Below the pieces are notes generated by a model. That model was not told the origin of the DNA, made no database searches, and saw only the letters and a program-made list of their open reading frames with translations. A stretch of DNA of 64,000 bases, from the NCBI GenBank assembly GCA_003132305.1, contig PKXJ01000032.1, positions 47,603-111,602 on the forward strand. Reading direction: 5' to 3'. This stretch comes from Acidimicrobiaceae bacterium. Lineage in GTDB: Bacteria; Actinomycetota; Acidimicrobiia; Acidimicrobiales; RAAP-2. Both the position numbers and the translations under genes were made by a program. Shown piece after piece: positions 41,702 to 51,158 of this stretch (position 1 is the first letter of the stretch; each line of letters starts with the position of its first letter).

Positions 41702-43650
41702 GCGCCAGCGCGCGTCGCGTCGCGTCCGCCCGAGGCGAGCCACGCGTCGTACATCGTGGCGTACGCGCCGCCGGCTGTGAGGAGTTCTTGGGGCGTGCCC
41801 ATCTCGACGATGCCGCCGTCGTCAATGACCACGATCCGGTCGGCGCGCTGGGCGGTCGTGAGGCGGTGCGCAATCAGTATGGCGGAGCGACCTTCGAGGA
41901 GTCGGTCGAGGGCCCGTTCGATGACGGTCTCGCTGCGTAGGTCGAGCGACGAGGTCGCCTCGTCCAAGATCAACACGCGCGGTCGAGCGAGAAAGGCGCG
42001 CGCCAGCGCCAACTGTTGACGTTCGCCGGCCGAGAGAGTTTGTCCACGTTCGTGCACGGGCGTGTCGAGCCCGTCGGGCAGGCGTTCGACGAGTTCACGC
42101 AGTCCCACGACGTCAATCGCCGTCTCGATGTCTTCGTCGGTGGCGCCGAGGCGACCGAAGCTCAAGTTGGTGCGAATGGAACCCGCGAAGAGGAAGGGCT
42201 CTTGGGGCACGACGCCGAGCTGGGAGCGCAGTGAGTGCAACGTCACGGTGCGGATGTCGATGCCGTCGACGAGCACGCGCCCCGCCGTGGGGTCGTAGAA
42301 GCGATTGGCGAGTTTGGCCATGGTCGACTTACCGGCGCCCGTGGGTCCGACGAAGGCCACCGACTCGCCGGGCTCGATCACCAGGTTGACGTCGTGCAAC
42401 ACGAGCGTGTTGGGGTTGTAACCGAAACTCACGTTTTCAAAGGTGATGCGGCCCTCCACCGGGGGAAGCGTGAGGGCGTTGGGTATCTCGTCAACCGTGG
42501 GCGGCGTTTCGAGGAGTTCCCGCAGACGGATGATCGACGAACGACCCTGTTGGAGGCTGTTGTACTGCTGGACGAGGAGCTGGATCGGCGCGAAGAACCG
42601 GTTGAGGTACAAGAAGAAGGCGATGAGGTACGCCACGTCGAGTCGGTGTTGAAGCACCATGCGCCCACCGATGCCGAGCAGCAACCCCTGGCCCAGTATC
42701 CCGATCATCAGCGTCGAGGGTCCGTAGATTGCGTTGACTCGTCCGGTGTAGACGTTGGCGTCGCGGTAGGCACCCACGACGTGCCGGTGGTTGCGGATGT
42801 TGCGCTTTTGACGATTGTTGGCCGTCACGACGCGAATGCCGTAGAGCGACTCCGAGAGGTCGGCCAGCACCAGGGCGATGCGGTCGCGACTGAGGAGGTA
42901 GCCCTTTTCGGAGGCGTGGTGGAACCAGATGGTGAACACGAAGAGCAGGGGCACGATCAAAAGAACTGTCCACGCCGCGAGCTCGACGTTGGTCTTGAAG
43001 AGAATCGCCGTAATGACGACCATCGTGAGTCCCTGCAGGGCGAACTGGCTGATGCCGTCTTGCACGAGTTGTTGCAGGTTCTCCACGTCACTGGTCATGC
43101 GGCTCATGAGAACGCCGGCCTTCTCGTCCGTGAAGAAATCGAGACTCAGGCGTTGGAAGTGGGTGAAGACCCGGATTCGCAGATCGTGCATCACTCGAGA
43201 CGAGAGTTTGCCGGTCACTTCCACTCCCAGGCGTTGAAAGTAGACACTGACGAGCGCCAACACGAGGTAGAGGATTGAACAGACGGCAATGATCTTGAGG
43301 TCGCGGTGACCGGGCTCCATGCCGTTCTTGATGGCGTATTCGGTGAGTAGCGGACCGGCCTGCAAGGTGAGACTCGTGACGATGACGAGCAACGAGCCCG
43401 CGACGACCCACTGGGGGTAGGCCTTGATGAGGTTAGGCAACGTGAGGCGCTCGCGTTCCTTCTCACTGGGTCGCTGCGTGAAGTGGACGTGCGACTTCGG
43501 GTGCTCTGGCTCGGTGGCCAAGAGCTTCGTCGCCTCGTCCATCAGTTCGGTGGGAATGCCTCCGAAGGGAAGACCGGCGCGACCGCTCGCCTCCGACGCG
43601 CTGCCCCCGAACATGCCGCCGCCGCCGCCGAATCCGCCGCCCCAACCCAC
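41698..43650 (-). CDS. ABC exporter half-transporter with consensus ATPase motifs
   Basis: A 650-residue half-exporter: a Gly-rich N-terminus with MGWGGGFGGGGGMFGG, a six-helix membrane domain (about residues 85-370) and an ATPase domain. Walker A is GPTGAGKST, Q-loop VVPQEPFLF, signature LSAGERQQLALARAF, Walker B VLILDEATSSLD with catalytic Glu, H-loop IAHRLTTA. It follows the partner gene with a 1-base overlap, so the two form a heterodimer like TM287/288, BmrCD or the mycobacterial Rv1272c-Rv1273c pair. Exported substrate is unknown; lipids or drugs are usual. Confidence 0.88.
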   Translation of the reverse strand: MGWGGGFGGGGGMFGGSASEASGRAGLPFGGIPTELMDEATKLLATEPEHPKSHVHFTQRPSEKERERLTLPNLIKAYPQWVVAGSLLVIVTSLTLQAGPLLTEYAIKNGMEPGHRDLKIIAVCSILYLVLALVSVYFQRLGVEVTGKLSSRVMHDLRIRVFTHFQRLSLDFFTDEKAGVLMSRMTSDVENLQQLVQDGISQFALQGLTMVVITAILFKTNVELAAWTVLLIVPLLFVFTIWFHHASEKGYLLSRDRIALVLADLSESLYGIRVVTANNRQKRNIRNHRHVVGAYRDANVYTGRVNAIYGPSTLMIGILGQGLLLGIGGRMVLQHRLDVAYLIAFFLYLNRFFAPIQLLVQQYNSLQQGRSSIIRLRELLETPPTVDEIPNALTLPPVEGRITFENVSFGYNPNTLVLHDVNLVIEPGESVAFVGPTGAGKSTMAKLANRFYDPTAGRVLVDGIDIRTVTLHSLRSQLGVVPQEPFLFAGSIRTNLSFGRLGATDEDIETAIDVVGLRELVERLPDGLDTPVHERGQTLSAGERQQLALARAFLARPRVLILDEATSSLDLRSETVIERALDRLLEGRSAILIAHRLTTAQRADRIVVIDDGGIVEMGTPQELLTAGGAYATMYDAWLASGGRDATRAGA

Positions 43651-45491
43651 TACGACTTTCCTCCGGCGGTGGCCTGGGCCAGGATCTGTGAGTAGAGCGG
43701 CACGTTCGCGAGGAGTTCGTCGTGGGTACCACTGGCGACAACCCGACCTTCGTCCAGCAGCAGTACCCGAGTAGCCAAGGCGATCGTGGAGATGCGGTGC
43801 GCAATGACGATGGTGGTGCGTTGAGTGAGAAGACCTCGAAGGGCTTCGTAGATTCCCGACTCCACGTGCACGTCTATGGCGCTCGTCGCGTCGTCGAGGA
43901 TGAGAATCGGGGGATTGAGCAGGAGCGTTCGAGCGATGGCGATGCGTTGGCGCTGGCCCCCGGACAAGGTGTAGCCGCGCTCGCCAACGACGGTGTCGTA
44001 GCCCTCGGACAGGCGCACGATGAACTCGTCAGCGTTCGCGGCGAGGGCGGCCGCCTGGACCTCTTCGAGGGAAGCGTCGGGTCGGCCGTAGGCGATGTTC
44101 TCGCGAATCGAAACCGAAAAGAGGAAGGGTTCGTCGAGGACGACGCCCACGTTCTCCCTCAGCGAGGACAAGGTGAGATCGCGTAGATCGTTGCCATCAA
44201 TGGAAATCGCGCCCTCGGTTACGTCGTAGAAGCGCGTCATGAGTCGAGCCACGGTGGACTTTCCCGATCCCGTGCGCCCGACGATGGCGACGGTCTCGCC
44301 CGGCTCGATGTGCGCGTCGAAGTCAGTCAAAATTTCGACCCCGTTGCCGTAGGTGAACTTCACGTGATTGAAGTCGATCGCTCCGGTGGCGTGCTCGAGG
44401 TCGTACGCGCCAGGGCGTTCGACGATGTCGGGGTTCTCGTCCAATATCTCAAAGATGCGTTCGGCGCTGGCCTTGGCGCGTTGTCCCATCATCACGAGTT
44501 GACCGAGCATCATGAACGGCGCTTGGAGCATCAACAGATAGGCGTTGAAGGCGAGGATTTGACCAATCGCGAGTTTGCCTTGCAAGACCATCCAACCACC
44601 GAAGAACAGCACGAGGGCGAGTCCGAGTTGGGGCAGGTTCTGGACCCAGGGCGACCAGATCGCTCGGATGTTGGCGTCTTTGATGTAGGCCCACGCGACG
44701 CGTTCGGCGGCGTTGGCGAGGCGATCGATCTCCGCTTCTTCTTGCGCGAAGGACTTCACGACGCGTACACCGTTCACGTTCTCGTCCACGACCGTCGCGA
44801 CCTCAGCCAAGCGGGCCTGCGTGATCCACGAGATCGGGAACATGACCTTGCGCATCTTTATTCCCACGACGTACAAGATCGGCATGACGACCATTGCGAG
44901 CAGCGCCAACTTCCAGTTGATGAAGAGCATGAAGCCAAAGGCGATGATGCCAATGAAGCACTGCACGACGATCAGCGGCGCGAACGTGGAGTACATCTGT
45001 ACGCTGCGAATATCGCTGTTGGCTCGACTTATGAGCTGACCGGACTGGACCCGGTCGTAGAAGCTGAATGAGAGCCACGTAAGGTGCTCGTAGATCAACG
45101 AACGCAGGTCGGCTTCGACGTTGTAGGCTGTGGCGTAAACGTACTGGCGCGAAATGATGCCGGTCACGCCCGCCAAGAGTCCTACGATGACGATCAAGAT
45201 AACGTCGGTGTGCAGGGAATGAAGGTGTTTCTCCAACGTGTAGTCGATGTCGCCACTCAACATATTGGGCACCAGAACCTGGAAGATGAGGCTCACGAAC
45301 GAGAGTCCGATCGCGGTGATAAACGCCGCGCGATGCGACGCGATTACTGGCAGAACACGTCGCCACCAGGGTAGTTTCCGGTCTCGGGAGATCCTGGCGC
45401 GAGGACCCGGGTACTTTGAGGTCACCCCGCCCAGAGGATTCGATTCTCTCTCTCGATCTCCCTTGGTGCGGTCCGAGAGGGAAGAAGACAT
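43650..45491 (-). CDS. ABC exporter half-transporter with degenerate ATPase site
   Basis: A 613-residue half-exporter, upstream partner of the previous gene. Membrane domain at about residues 45-330; ATPase domain with Walker A GRTGSGKST and full signature LSGGQRQRIAIARTL. Two key positions are altered: Walker B ends LILDDATSAID, with Asp in place of the catalytic Glu, and the Q-loop reads VVLDEPFLF, without the Gln. That is the pattern of the non-hydrolysing subunit of heterodimeric exporters. ATG 45491 is preferred to the TTG immediately before it. Confidence 0.88.
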   Translation of the reverse strand: MSSSLSDRTKGDRERESNPLGGVTSKYPGPRARISRDRKLPWWRRVLPVIASHRAAFITAIGLSFVSLIFQVLVPNMLSGDIDYTLEKHLHSLHTDVILIVIVGLLAGVTGIISRQYVYATAYNVEADLRSLIYEHLTWLSFSFYDRVQSGQLISRANSDIRSVQMYSTFAPLIVVQCFIGIIAFGFMLFINWKLALLAMVVMPILYVVGIKMRKVMFPISWITQARLAEVATVVDENVNGVRVVKSFAQEEAEIDRLANAAERVAWAYIKDANIRAIWSPWVQNLPQLGLALVLFFGGWMVLQGKLAIGQILAFNAYLLMLQAPFMMLGQLVMMGQRAKASAERIFEILDENPDIVERPGAYDLEHATGAIDFNHVKFTYGNGVEILTDFDAHIEPGETVAIVGRTGSGKSTVARLMTRFYDVTEGAISIDGNDLRDLTLSSLRENVGVVLDEPFLFSVSIRENIAYGRPDASLEEVQAAALAANADEFIVRLSEGYDTVVGERGYTLSGGQRQRIAIARTLLLNPPILILDDATSAIDVHVESGIYEALRGLLTQRTTIVIAHRISTIALATRVLLLDEGRVVASGTHDELLANVPLYSQILAQATAGGKS

Positions 45492-45696
45492 CAAGCAATT
45501 CTACCGACTGACCTGTAACACTCTGTCGGGCGGTCGCGCCTTAGAACGAACTACTCAGGGGTCCATGATGTCGGTATCGTTACGTTTCTGACACGCCGCA
45601 CTACCGTCGTGCGCGTGGCGATCGCTCGTTCGACGCTCATCTGCGTGGTGTTGACGATGAGTACCGAGCCGACGGCGCCGCGTGGCCCCGTTGCAC

Positions 45697-48600
45697 TCAA
45701 TCGGCCGCGACGTCAGTCACCCGGTTGAGTCGTTCAAGCATCGTCACGGCCCCGATCTGCACGAAGATGTCGCGCGCCTCCTTGGCGACCGTGGCGGCGG
45801 GGTGATCGGCGCCGAGCACGAGTACGAGGTCCAGTTCACTCAGTGCTAGGTCGAGAACGCTGTCGACAGTTCGCCACTGTTCGAAGGCGTCGAGATAGTT
45901 TTCCGCCGCTTCGTCCAGGCGACCTTCCAGTGCGGCGAGGCCCGCTTCCAAGGTACGGCGTTGCGCCGCCGACGCGCGCCCACGCAGTCGTTGCATGGCC
46001 CCGAGCATCTCGCGCAGGTCTTCGGTCTGGCCCAGCCAGAGTGCCGCGCGCGCGGCGATGCCCAGAGCGGCGTTGCTGTTAATACCCATGGGATCGAGTT
46101 CAATGGCGCGGCTCGCGTGGCGATACGCACTGGGCAGGTCGTTCGTGGCGAGCGACGTGAAGGCCATCGAGGTGAGGCGCGTCGTCTCCGAAGCGAGCTG
46201 GGTGTTGCCGTCGCCTCCCGAAACCTCGATCTCTTGAAGGCCGAGGGCGAGTAGTTCTTGGGCGTGCTCCACGTCGCCGCTCATCGCCGCGAGCACGGCC
46301 TCGAGGCCAAACAACCACTGTCGATGCCACGCCACGAGATCGCGCTGCTTGAGTTCCTCAAGGGCGACGCGCGTCTCGAGCCAGAGACCCAAGTAGAGCG
46401 ACGTCTCCGCAATGTTCAAGAGATTCGTGATCTCAATGCCGCGCGCGCCTCCTCGTCGCGCGATCTCTACCGCCTCGCCCGCGGTGACCAGCATGGCGCG
46501 GGGATCGTCGGGCAACATGTAGAGACTCAGGCCCGTACGCGCGCGGGCCTGTTCATAAAGGGCCCCGGCTTCATCGGCAATGGCCGCCATCCCGCGACCC
46601 AACATCACCGCCTCCCGGTGTCGTCCGAGGGTAAACAGTGCCAACGATCGCGCGCCGATGGCACTCGCCAGAAGGGCACTGTCGTCGAGCTCTTCGGCGA
46701 GGCTGAGGGCTGTTTCGCACCACTCGAGCGCTCGCTTCACGTCGACGCCGTGACAGAGCACTCCCGCGATCGCGTCGGCGAGACGAGCCCGAACCAGGGG
46801 ATCGCCGTCGCCCATGAGTTCGTAGGCCCGTTCACAGCGTTCCACGGCCTCGTTCGCACGACCGAGAAAGGCGAGTTGATACGAGAGCTGGGCTATGGCC
46901 ACGCCCGCGGCGTTGACGTCATCGAGTGATTCGTAGATCGCGATCGCCTGTTCGAGGTAGTTCGCGGACTCGGCGTTCTGTTGGAGGTGACCAGCGGCTT
47001 CGCTTGCTCGTTGAAAGAGCGTGGCACGTAAGCGATCATCGACCGCGAGCTCGAGCGCCTGGGTGAAGAACACGGCGGCCTGCTCGGGTGAACCGAGCGA
47101 GAGTGCTCGTTGACCGGCCCGTTCCAGCCACTCGAGCGCTCGGGGAATGAGCTGGTCGTTGTCCGGTTCTTCCGGGGTCGCACGGTAGGCCTCGTGGTAG
47201 TGGGCGGCCACCACACCGGCCAACTCTTCGTCGTGCAGTGACTCCGCGTAGCGCGCAATGGCGAGATGCTTCGCTCGACGGTCTCGACGGGCCAACGTAC
47301 CGACGGCGACCTCTCGAATCACGCCTTGGACGAAGCCGTACTGCCCGCGCTCGGGCGAGCGCGGATCGTTGTCGGCGAAGACGTACTCTTTGCGTACGAG
47401 GTCCCGTAGTTCCGTCTCCAGGTCCTCGATACTGCCGCCGTTGACAACGCGCAGACTTTCGATTGAGAACGTGGAGCCTACGACACCGGCGTCTTGAAGC
47501 AGCGCGCGTTGTCGAGGCGGGAGCGAGTCCAGCCGCGAGGCGATGAGCGCGTGGAGCGTTTCGGGGATTTCGAGGGTGCTGAAGTCGCCCTCGACGCGGT
47601 AGCCATCGTCGGACTGCACGAGGACACCGCGGTCGACCAACATGCGAATGGATTCCACCGCGTAGAGCGGCACCCCCTCGGCGCGCGCGAGCACTTGGTC
47701 GGACACGTCGCGGGGGAGTCCGTGGACGAAGCCGTTGAGTAGTTCACGCATCGCCTGCGCCGCAAGCGGTTCGAGATGCAGCGACGTGAAGTTACGAAGC
47801 CCCGCACCCCACGAAGCGCGCCGTTCCATTAACTCCGGTCGTGAAAGGGTGACGATGAGCAGTGGGTAGTTCTTCGACCATTCGAGAATCGATTCGACGA
47901 AGTCGATGAGCCCGGTGTCGGCCCACTGCAGGTCTTCGAAGACGAGCACGGTCACTCCCACGGAGGCGATGCGTTCAAAGAATTTGCGCCACGCCGAGAA
48001 GAGTTCTTCGCGGTCGCTCGTCGAGGTATCGCTCAGTCCGAGGAGGTGAGCGAGACGCGGCTCGAGCCACTGGCGTTCTTCAGCGTCGGGGACGAATTGG
48101 TCTAGGCACGCGCGCAACTTCTCGAGGGTCGAGGCGGCGTCTTCGCCCTCGAGGATTCCCGCGCGCATGCGGACCATCTCACCGAGGGCCCCGAAGGTGA
48201 CGCCCTCGCCGTACGCGCGCGAGCGGCCCTGATGCCAATAGACGACCTCGGCCAACCCGTCAACGTACTTGAGGAACTCCCAGGAGAGCCGACTCTTGCC
48301 GATGCCAGGAATCCCCGTGACCGATACCAATCGGGCACGTTGCTCGCGGGCGGTGGCGTGCAAGAGGTCCTTGATGAGGCGAATCTCTTCCTCGCGACCC
48401 ACGAATGGAGGTTCGAGTCGTTCGGTCCGACCCAACCCCTTTCGCTGGGCGACCACGCGAAGCGCCTTCCACGCTTTTATCGTGACGGACTTGCCCTTGA
48501 GCTCGAGGGCGCCCACTTCCTCGAAGGCAATCGCGCCCGACGACGCGCGCCACGTGGATTCGTCCACGAGCACGGATCCCGGTTCCGCCACGCTCTGCAG

Positions 48601-49224
48601 CCGTGAGGCCGAATTGACGGTGTCGCCCAACACCATGCCTTCGCCCACTTTGCCAATCGTGATCGCCACCTCACCGGTGACGACGCCGCCGCGGGCTCGA
48701 AGACCGTCGAGGCCGGTGTCGTCGCCGAGTTCAGTGACCGACGCCACGAGGTCGAGCGCGGCACGGACCGCACGCTCGGCGTCGTCTTCGTTGGCGACCG
48801 GTGCACCCCAGACCGCCATGACGGCGTCGCCGATGAACTTTTCCACCGTGCCGCCGTAGCGGTCAATGATCCTTTGAGCTCGATCGAAGTACTGCGTGAG
48901 CAGTTCTCGAACGTGTTCGGGATCGCGCGATTCGGCCATCGGCGTGAATCCCACGAGATCGACAAATAACACTGAGCAGAGTCGTCGCTCCGCCACTGAC
49001 TTCACGGTCGTGTCAAGGGCCGACGACCCCGTCGCTCGTGTCGCGTCGGTCGTGGCGCCAGGGTGCGCAGTTAGGGAAACCGGTGACCCGCAACTCGCGC
49101 AGAAGGGCTTACCCTCAAGAATCTGCGCGCCACACGACGGGCACAGCGGTGCCACTCGTGCTCCGCAGTTGGCACAGAACGGCTTGTCGCTCGGAGTCTC
49201 CCCCTGGCACGCCCCACATTGCAT
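45697..49224 (-). CDS. Double zinc ribbon / adenylate cyclase / AAA ATPase / TPR regulator
   Basis: An 1175-residue multidomain protein. ATG at 49224 follows AAGGAGG; an upstream in-frame extension to 49515 is Arg-rich, overlaps the upp gene and was rejected. Residues 1-50 are two zinc ribbons (C3, C6, C17, C20 and C28, C31, C42, C45). A class III cyclase domain follows (LCSVLFVDLVGFTPMAE with the first metal Asp, FIGDAVMAVWGAP with the second, TGEVAITIGKVG). Then comes an AAA-type ATPase (FVGREEEIRLIKDLL, Walker A VTGIPGIGKSRL, Walker B VTVLVFEDLQWADTGL), and from about residue 600 a long TPR-like superhelix. Same general design as the gene at 12046. Probably makes or senses a cyclic nucleotide; the trigger is unknown. 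Confidence 0.85.
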   Translation of the reverse strand: MQCGACQGETPSDKPFCANCGARVAPLCPSCGAQILEGKPFCASCGSPVSLTAHPGATTDATRATGSSALDTTVKSVAERRLCSVLFVDLVGFTPMAESRDPEHVRELLTQYFDRAQRIIDRYGGTVEKFIGDAVMAVWGAPVANEDDAERAVRAALDLVASVTELGDDTGLDGLRARGGVVTGEVAITIGKVGEGMVLGDTVNSASRLQSVAEPGSVLVDESTWRASSGAIAFEEVGALELKGKSVTIKAWKALRVVAQRKGLGRTERLEPPFVGREEEIRLIKDLLHATAREQRARLVSVTGIPGIGKSRLSWEFLKYVDGLAEVVYWHQGRSRAYGEGVTFGALGEMVRMRAGILEGEDAASTLEKLRACLDQFVPDAEERQWLEPRLAHLLGLSDTSTSDREELFSAWRKFFERIASVGVTVLVFEDLQWADTGLIDFVESILEWSKNYPLLIVTLSRPELMERRASWGAGLRNFTSLHLEPLAAQAMRELLNGFVHGLPRDVSDQVLARAEGVPLYAVESIRMLVDRGVLVQSDDGYRVEGDFSTLEIPETLHALIASRLDSLPPRQRALLQDAGVVGSTFSIESLRVVNGGSIEDLETELRDLVRKEYVFADNDPRSPERGQYGFVQGVIREVAVGTLARRDRRAKHLAIARYAESLHDEELAGVVAAHYHEAYRATPEEPDNDQLIPRALEWLERAGQRALSLGSPEQAAVFFTQALELAVDDRLRATLFQRASEAAGHLQQNAESANYLEQAIAIYESLDDVNAAGVAIAQLSYQLAFLGRANEAVERCERAYELMGDGDPLVRARLADAIAGVLCHGVDVKRALEWCETALSLAEELDDSALLASAIGARSLALFTLGRHREAVMLGRGMAAIADEAGALYEQARARTGLSLYMLPDDPRAMLVTAGEAVEIARRGGARGIEITNLLNIAETSLYLGLWLETRVALEELKQRDLVAWHRQWLFGLEAVLAAMSGDVEHAQELLALGLQEIEVSGGDGNTQLASETTRLTSMAFTSLATNDLPSAYRHASRAIELDPMGINSNAALGIAARAALWLGQTEDLREMLGAMQRLRGRASAAQRRTLEAGLAALEGRLDEAAENYLDAFEQWRTVDSVLDLALSELDLVLVLGADHPAATVAKEARDIFVQIGAVTMLERLNRVTDVAAD

Positions 49225-49370
49225 CGTGGCCTCCTTGGCTCGGCAGTCTACGACGCAGAGCCGCTCGCGTGTCCATTTGCGCTTGTTACACCTCTTTCGC
49301 CGCCGCCGCCGCCGCCGTCGGCCCCTCGTCGAGCCGGCGTCGGAAATCGAATCCGGCGTAGTGTGACCTC

Positions 49371-50006
49371 GTGGATTCGCTGCTCGTACTTGAACATCCC
49401 GTCGTCGCCGACAAGGTCCGTCAACTCCGAGACGTTCGCACCTCCAACGCTGACTTCTTGCGCCTAGCGGGCGAGATCTCTCGTTTCGTTGCGTACGAGG
49501 CCTTTCGCGACACACCCGTCGCGGCGACGACCGTCGACACGCCGGTCATGAAGGGGGCGCCGGCTCTGCGTATCGACTCGGAGTACCTGATCGTGCCCAT
49601 TCTGCGAGCCGGACTCGGCATGAGTCCGGCGGTTCAAGAGGTGTTGCCACTGCACCGGGTCTGTCTCGTGGGACTGCGACGAAACGAAGTAACGCTCAAG
49701 CCCGACGTGTACCTCGACGGACTACCCGAGTCGCTCGCGGGCGTGCACGTCGTGATCTGTGATCCCATGCTCGCCACCGGGGGATCACTCGACTGTGTGC
49801 TGGAGATGCTTCGCGACAGGGGCGCCGGCGAGATCACGGTGCTCTGTCTCATCGCCGCGCAACCCGGCGTCGACTTCGTGTTGGCGCGCCACCCCGAAAT
49901 CAAGATCGTCGCGGCGGCGCTCGACGCCGAACTCAACGACGTGGGCTACATCACGCCGGGCCTCGGCGACGCCGGTGATCGCCTCTTCGGACCGCCCGCG
50001 CGCTGA
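49371..50006 (+). CDS. upp: Uracil phosphoribosyltransferase
   Basis: A 211-residue salvage enzyme joining uracil and PRPP to UMP. The PRPP loop is VVICDPMLATGGSLDCVLEML, substrate residues are in VPILRAGLGMSPAVQEVLP, and the uracil-binding end is DVGYITPGLGDAGDRLFG. The GTG start at 49371 follows TAGTGT by 7 bases with no Shine-Dalgarno sequence, so the message may be leaderless. A (GCC)n run lies just upstream near 49298-49316. It converges on the cytosine deaminase gene 3 bases away. Confidence 0.93.
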   Translation: MDSLLVLEHPVVADKVRQLRDVRTSNADFLRLAGEISRFVAYEAFRDTPVAATTVDTPVMKGAPALRIDSEYLIVPILRAGLGMSPAVQEVLPLHRVCLVGLRRNEVTLKPDVYLDGLPESLAGVHVVICDPMLATGGSLDCVLEMLRDRGAGEITVLCLIAAQPGVDFVLARHPEIKIVAAALDAELNDVGYITPGLGDAGDRLFGPPAR

Positions 50007-50009
50007 TCC

Positions 50010-50480
50010 TTAGAGCCCGATGTCCTCGTGCCAGAGCTCGGGGTGAGCGTCGATAAACGTGCCGAGCAGTTTCGTGCACTCGGGGTCGTTCAGTAGGACA
50101 ATCTCCACGCCGAGCTCGTCGAGCCACTCGTGGCCGCCGTGGAAGTTCTCGCTTTCGCCAATGACGACGGCGCCGATATTGAACTGGCGCACGAGTCCCG
50201 AGCAGTACCAACACGGCGACAACGTCGTGACCATGACGCACTCGGGATAGTCGCGACGTCGGCCGGCCTTTCGAAACGCGTCGGTCTCGGCGTGCACGGA
50301 GGCGTCGTCTTCTTGCACGCGCCGGTTGTGGCCCGAACCGAGCAGTGTTCCGTCGCGTAGAAAGAGCGCCGCGCCAATGGGGATGCCGCCTTCACGAAGG
50401 CCGAGCAGTGCCTCGTCGTACGCCGACGCCAGCATCGTCGTCGCGAGAGAAACTTCCAACGGTGGTCTCGAAGTCGCCAT
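50010..50480 (-). CDS. Yeast-type cytosine deaminase
   Basis: A 156-residue zinc deaminase of the CDA superfamily. Zinc ligands are in VHAETDAF (His, with the catalytic Glu) and SPCWYCSGLV (two Cys). The C-terminus, GGHEWLDELGVEIVLL followed by FIDAHPELWHEDIG, closely matches the end of fungal cytosine deaminase Fcy1, unlike TadA or guanine deaminase. It would turn cytosine into uracil for the adjacent uracil phosphoribosyltransferase. ATG at 50480 was chosen; a GTG at 50501 is possible. The start sits inside a CCATGG that also reads ATG on the other strand. Confidence 0.8.
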   Translation of the reverse strand: MATSRPPLEVSLATTMLASAYDEALLGLREGGIPIGAALFLRDGTLLGSGHNRRVQEDDASVHAETDAFRKAGRRRDYPECVMVTTLSPCWYCSGLVRQFNIGAVVIGESENFHGGHEWLDELGVEIVLLNDPECTKLLGTFIDAHPELWHEDIGL

Positions 50481-50502
50481 GGACTCAGTATGCTCCAGCA
50501 CC

Positions 50503-51111
50503 GTGACCAGAGGAACCTATTCCGTCGATATTGGATCGCAGAGAGTTGACCTACCCGTCGTTTCTCTCAATGAGAATCTGGCCCTCGCGCTGCTTATCAC
50601 CGTCGACATGGGCGTCTCGTTTATGGCCAAGGCCGGCGAAGAGTTGGCCGAGGTGCTCGCGCCCTACGACCTGGACGTCGTCGCCACCGTCGCCACCATG
50701 GGGATTCCCTTAGCCGTCGAGGTGACGCGCTACCTCGGGCTCGACCAGTACGTGGTTTTGCACAAGACCCAGAAGATTCACCTGGCCGACGCCGTCACCG
50801 AACGGGTCCGGTCCATCACTACCGACGCCGAACAGCGGCTGCTCTTTGACCGAGCGCGAATCCCTGACGTTGAAGGTAAGCGCGTCGCGATCGTCGACGA
50901 CGTCATCTCGACGGGCGCCTCGACCGGCGCGACGTTGCGTCTCCTTCGCGGCGTCGGCGCCAACATCGTCACCATTGGCACGTTGGTGACCGAAGCGAGT
51001 CTGTGGCGCGCCGCTCTCGGCGACGACGCCGCGATGGTGCGCGCGCTGGGTTCGATTCCGGTGTTTCGTCCCGACGGGTCGGGCGGTCTCGTCGAAGATT
51101 GGAACGGCTGA
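50503..51111 (+). CDS. Purine-type phosphoribosyltransferase (adenine PRT-like)
   Basis: A 202-residue type I phosphoribosyltransferase. The PRPP-binding motif is RVAIVDDVISTGASTGATL; upstream are VVATVATMGIPLAVEVTRYL and QYVVLHKTQKIHLADAVTE. The overall order matches APT-like proteins used in purine salvage, but adenine, hypoxanthine or xanthine cannot be separated. Start GTG 50503 was chosen because the ATG at 50479 overlaps the start codon of the divergent deaminase gene. The last residues are Gly- and Asp-rich. A hairpin at 51121-51147 follows. Confidence 0.72.
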   Translation: MTRGTYSVDIGSQRVDLPVVSLNENLALALLITVDMGVSFMAKAGEELAEVLAPYDLDVVATVATMGIPLAVEVTRYLGLDQYVVLHKTQKIHLADAVTERVRSITTDAEQRLLFDRARIPDVEGKRVAIVDDVISTGASTGATLRLLRGVGANIVTIGTLVTEASLWRAALGDDAAMVRALGSIPVFRPDGSGGLVEDWNG

Positions 51112-51120
51112 TCGTCACGT

Positions 51121-51147
51121 CGTAACCCGAGAGTAACTCGGGTTACG
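51121..51147. terminator. Bidirectional stem-loop terminator
   Basis: A perfect 11-bp inverted repeat (CGTAACCCGAG, 51121-51131, with 51137-51147) and a 5-base loop, placed 9 bases after the phosphoribosyltransferase stop and 11 bases from the stop of the convergent permease gene. Confidence 0.7.
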
Positions 51148-51158
51148 AGGTGGACTGA

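Noticed and set aside
49225..49515. N-terminal extension of the large cyclase protein
   Set aside because: The added 97 residues are Arg-rich low-complexity sequence over a (GCC)n run, overlap the upp coding region, and the ATG at 49224 has a strong AAGGAGG.
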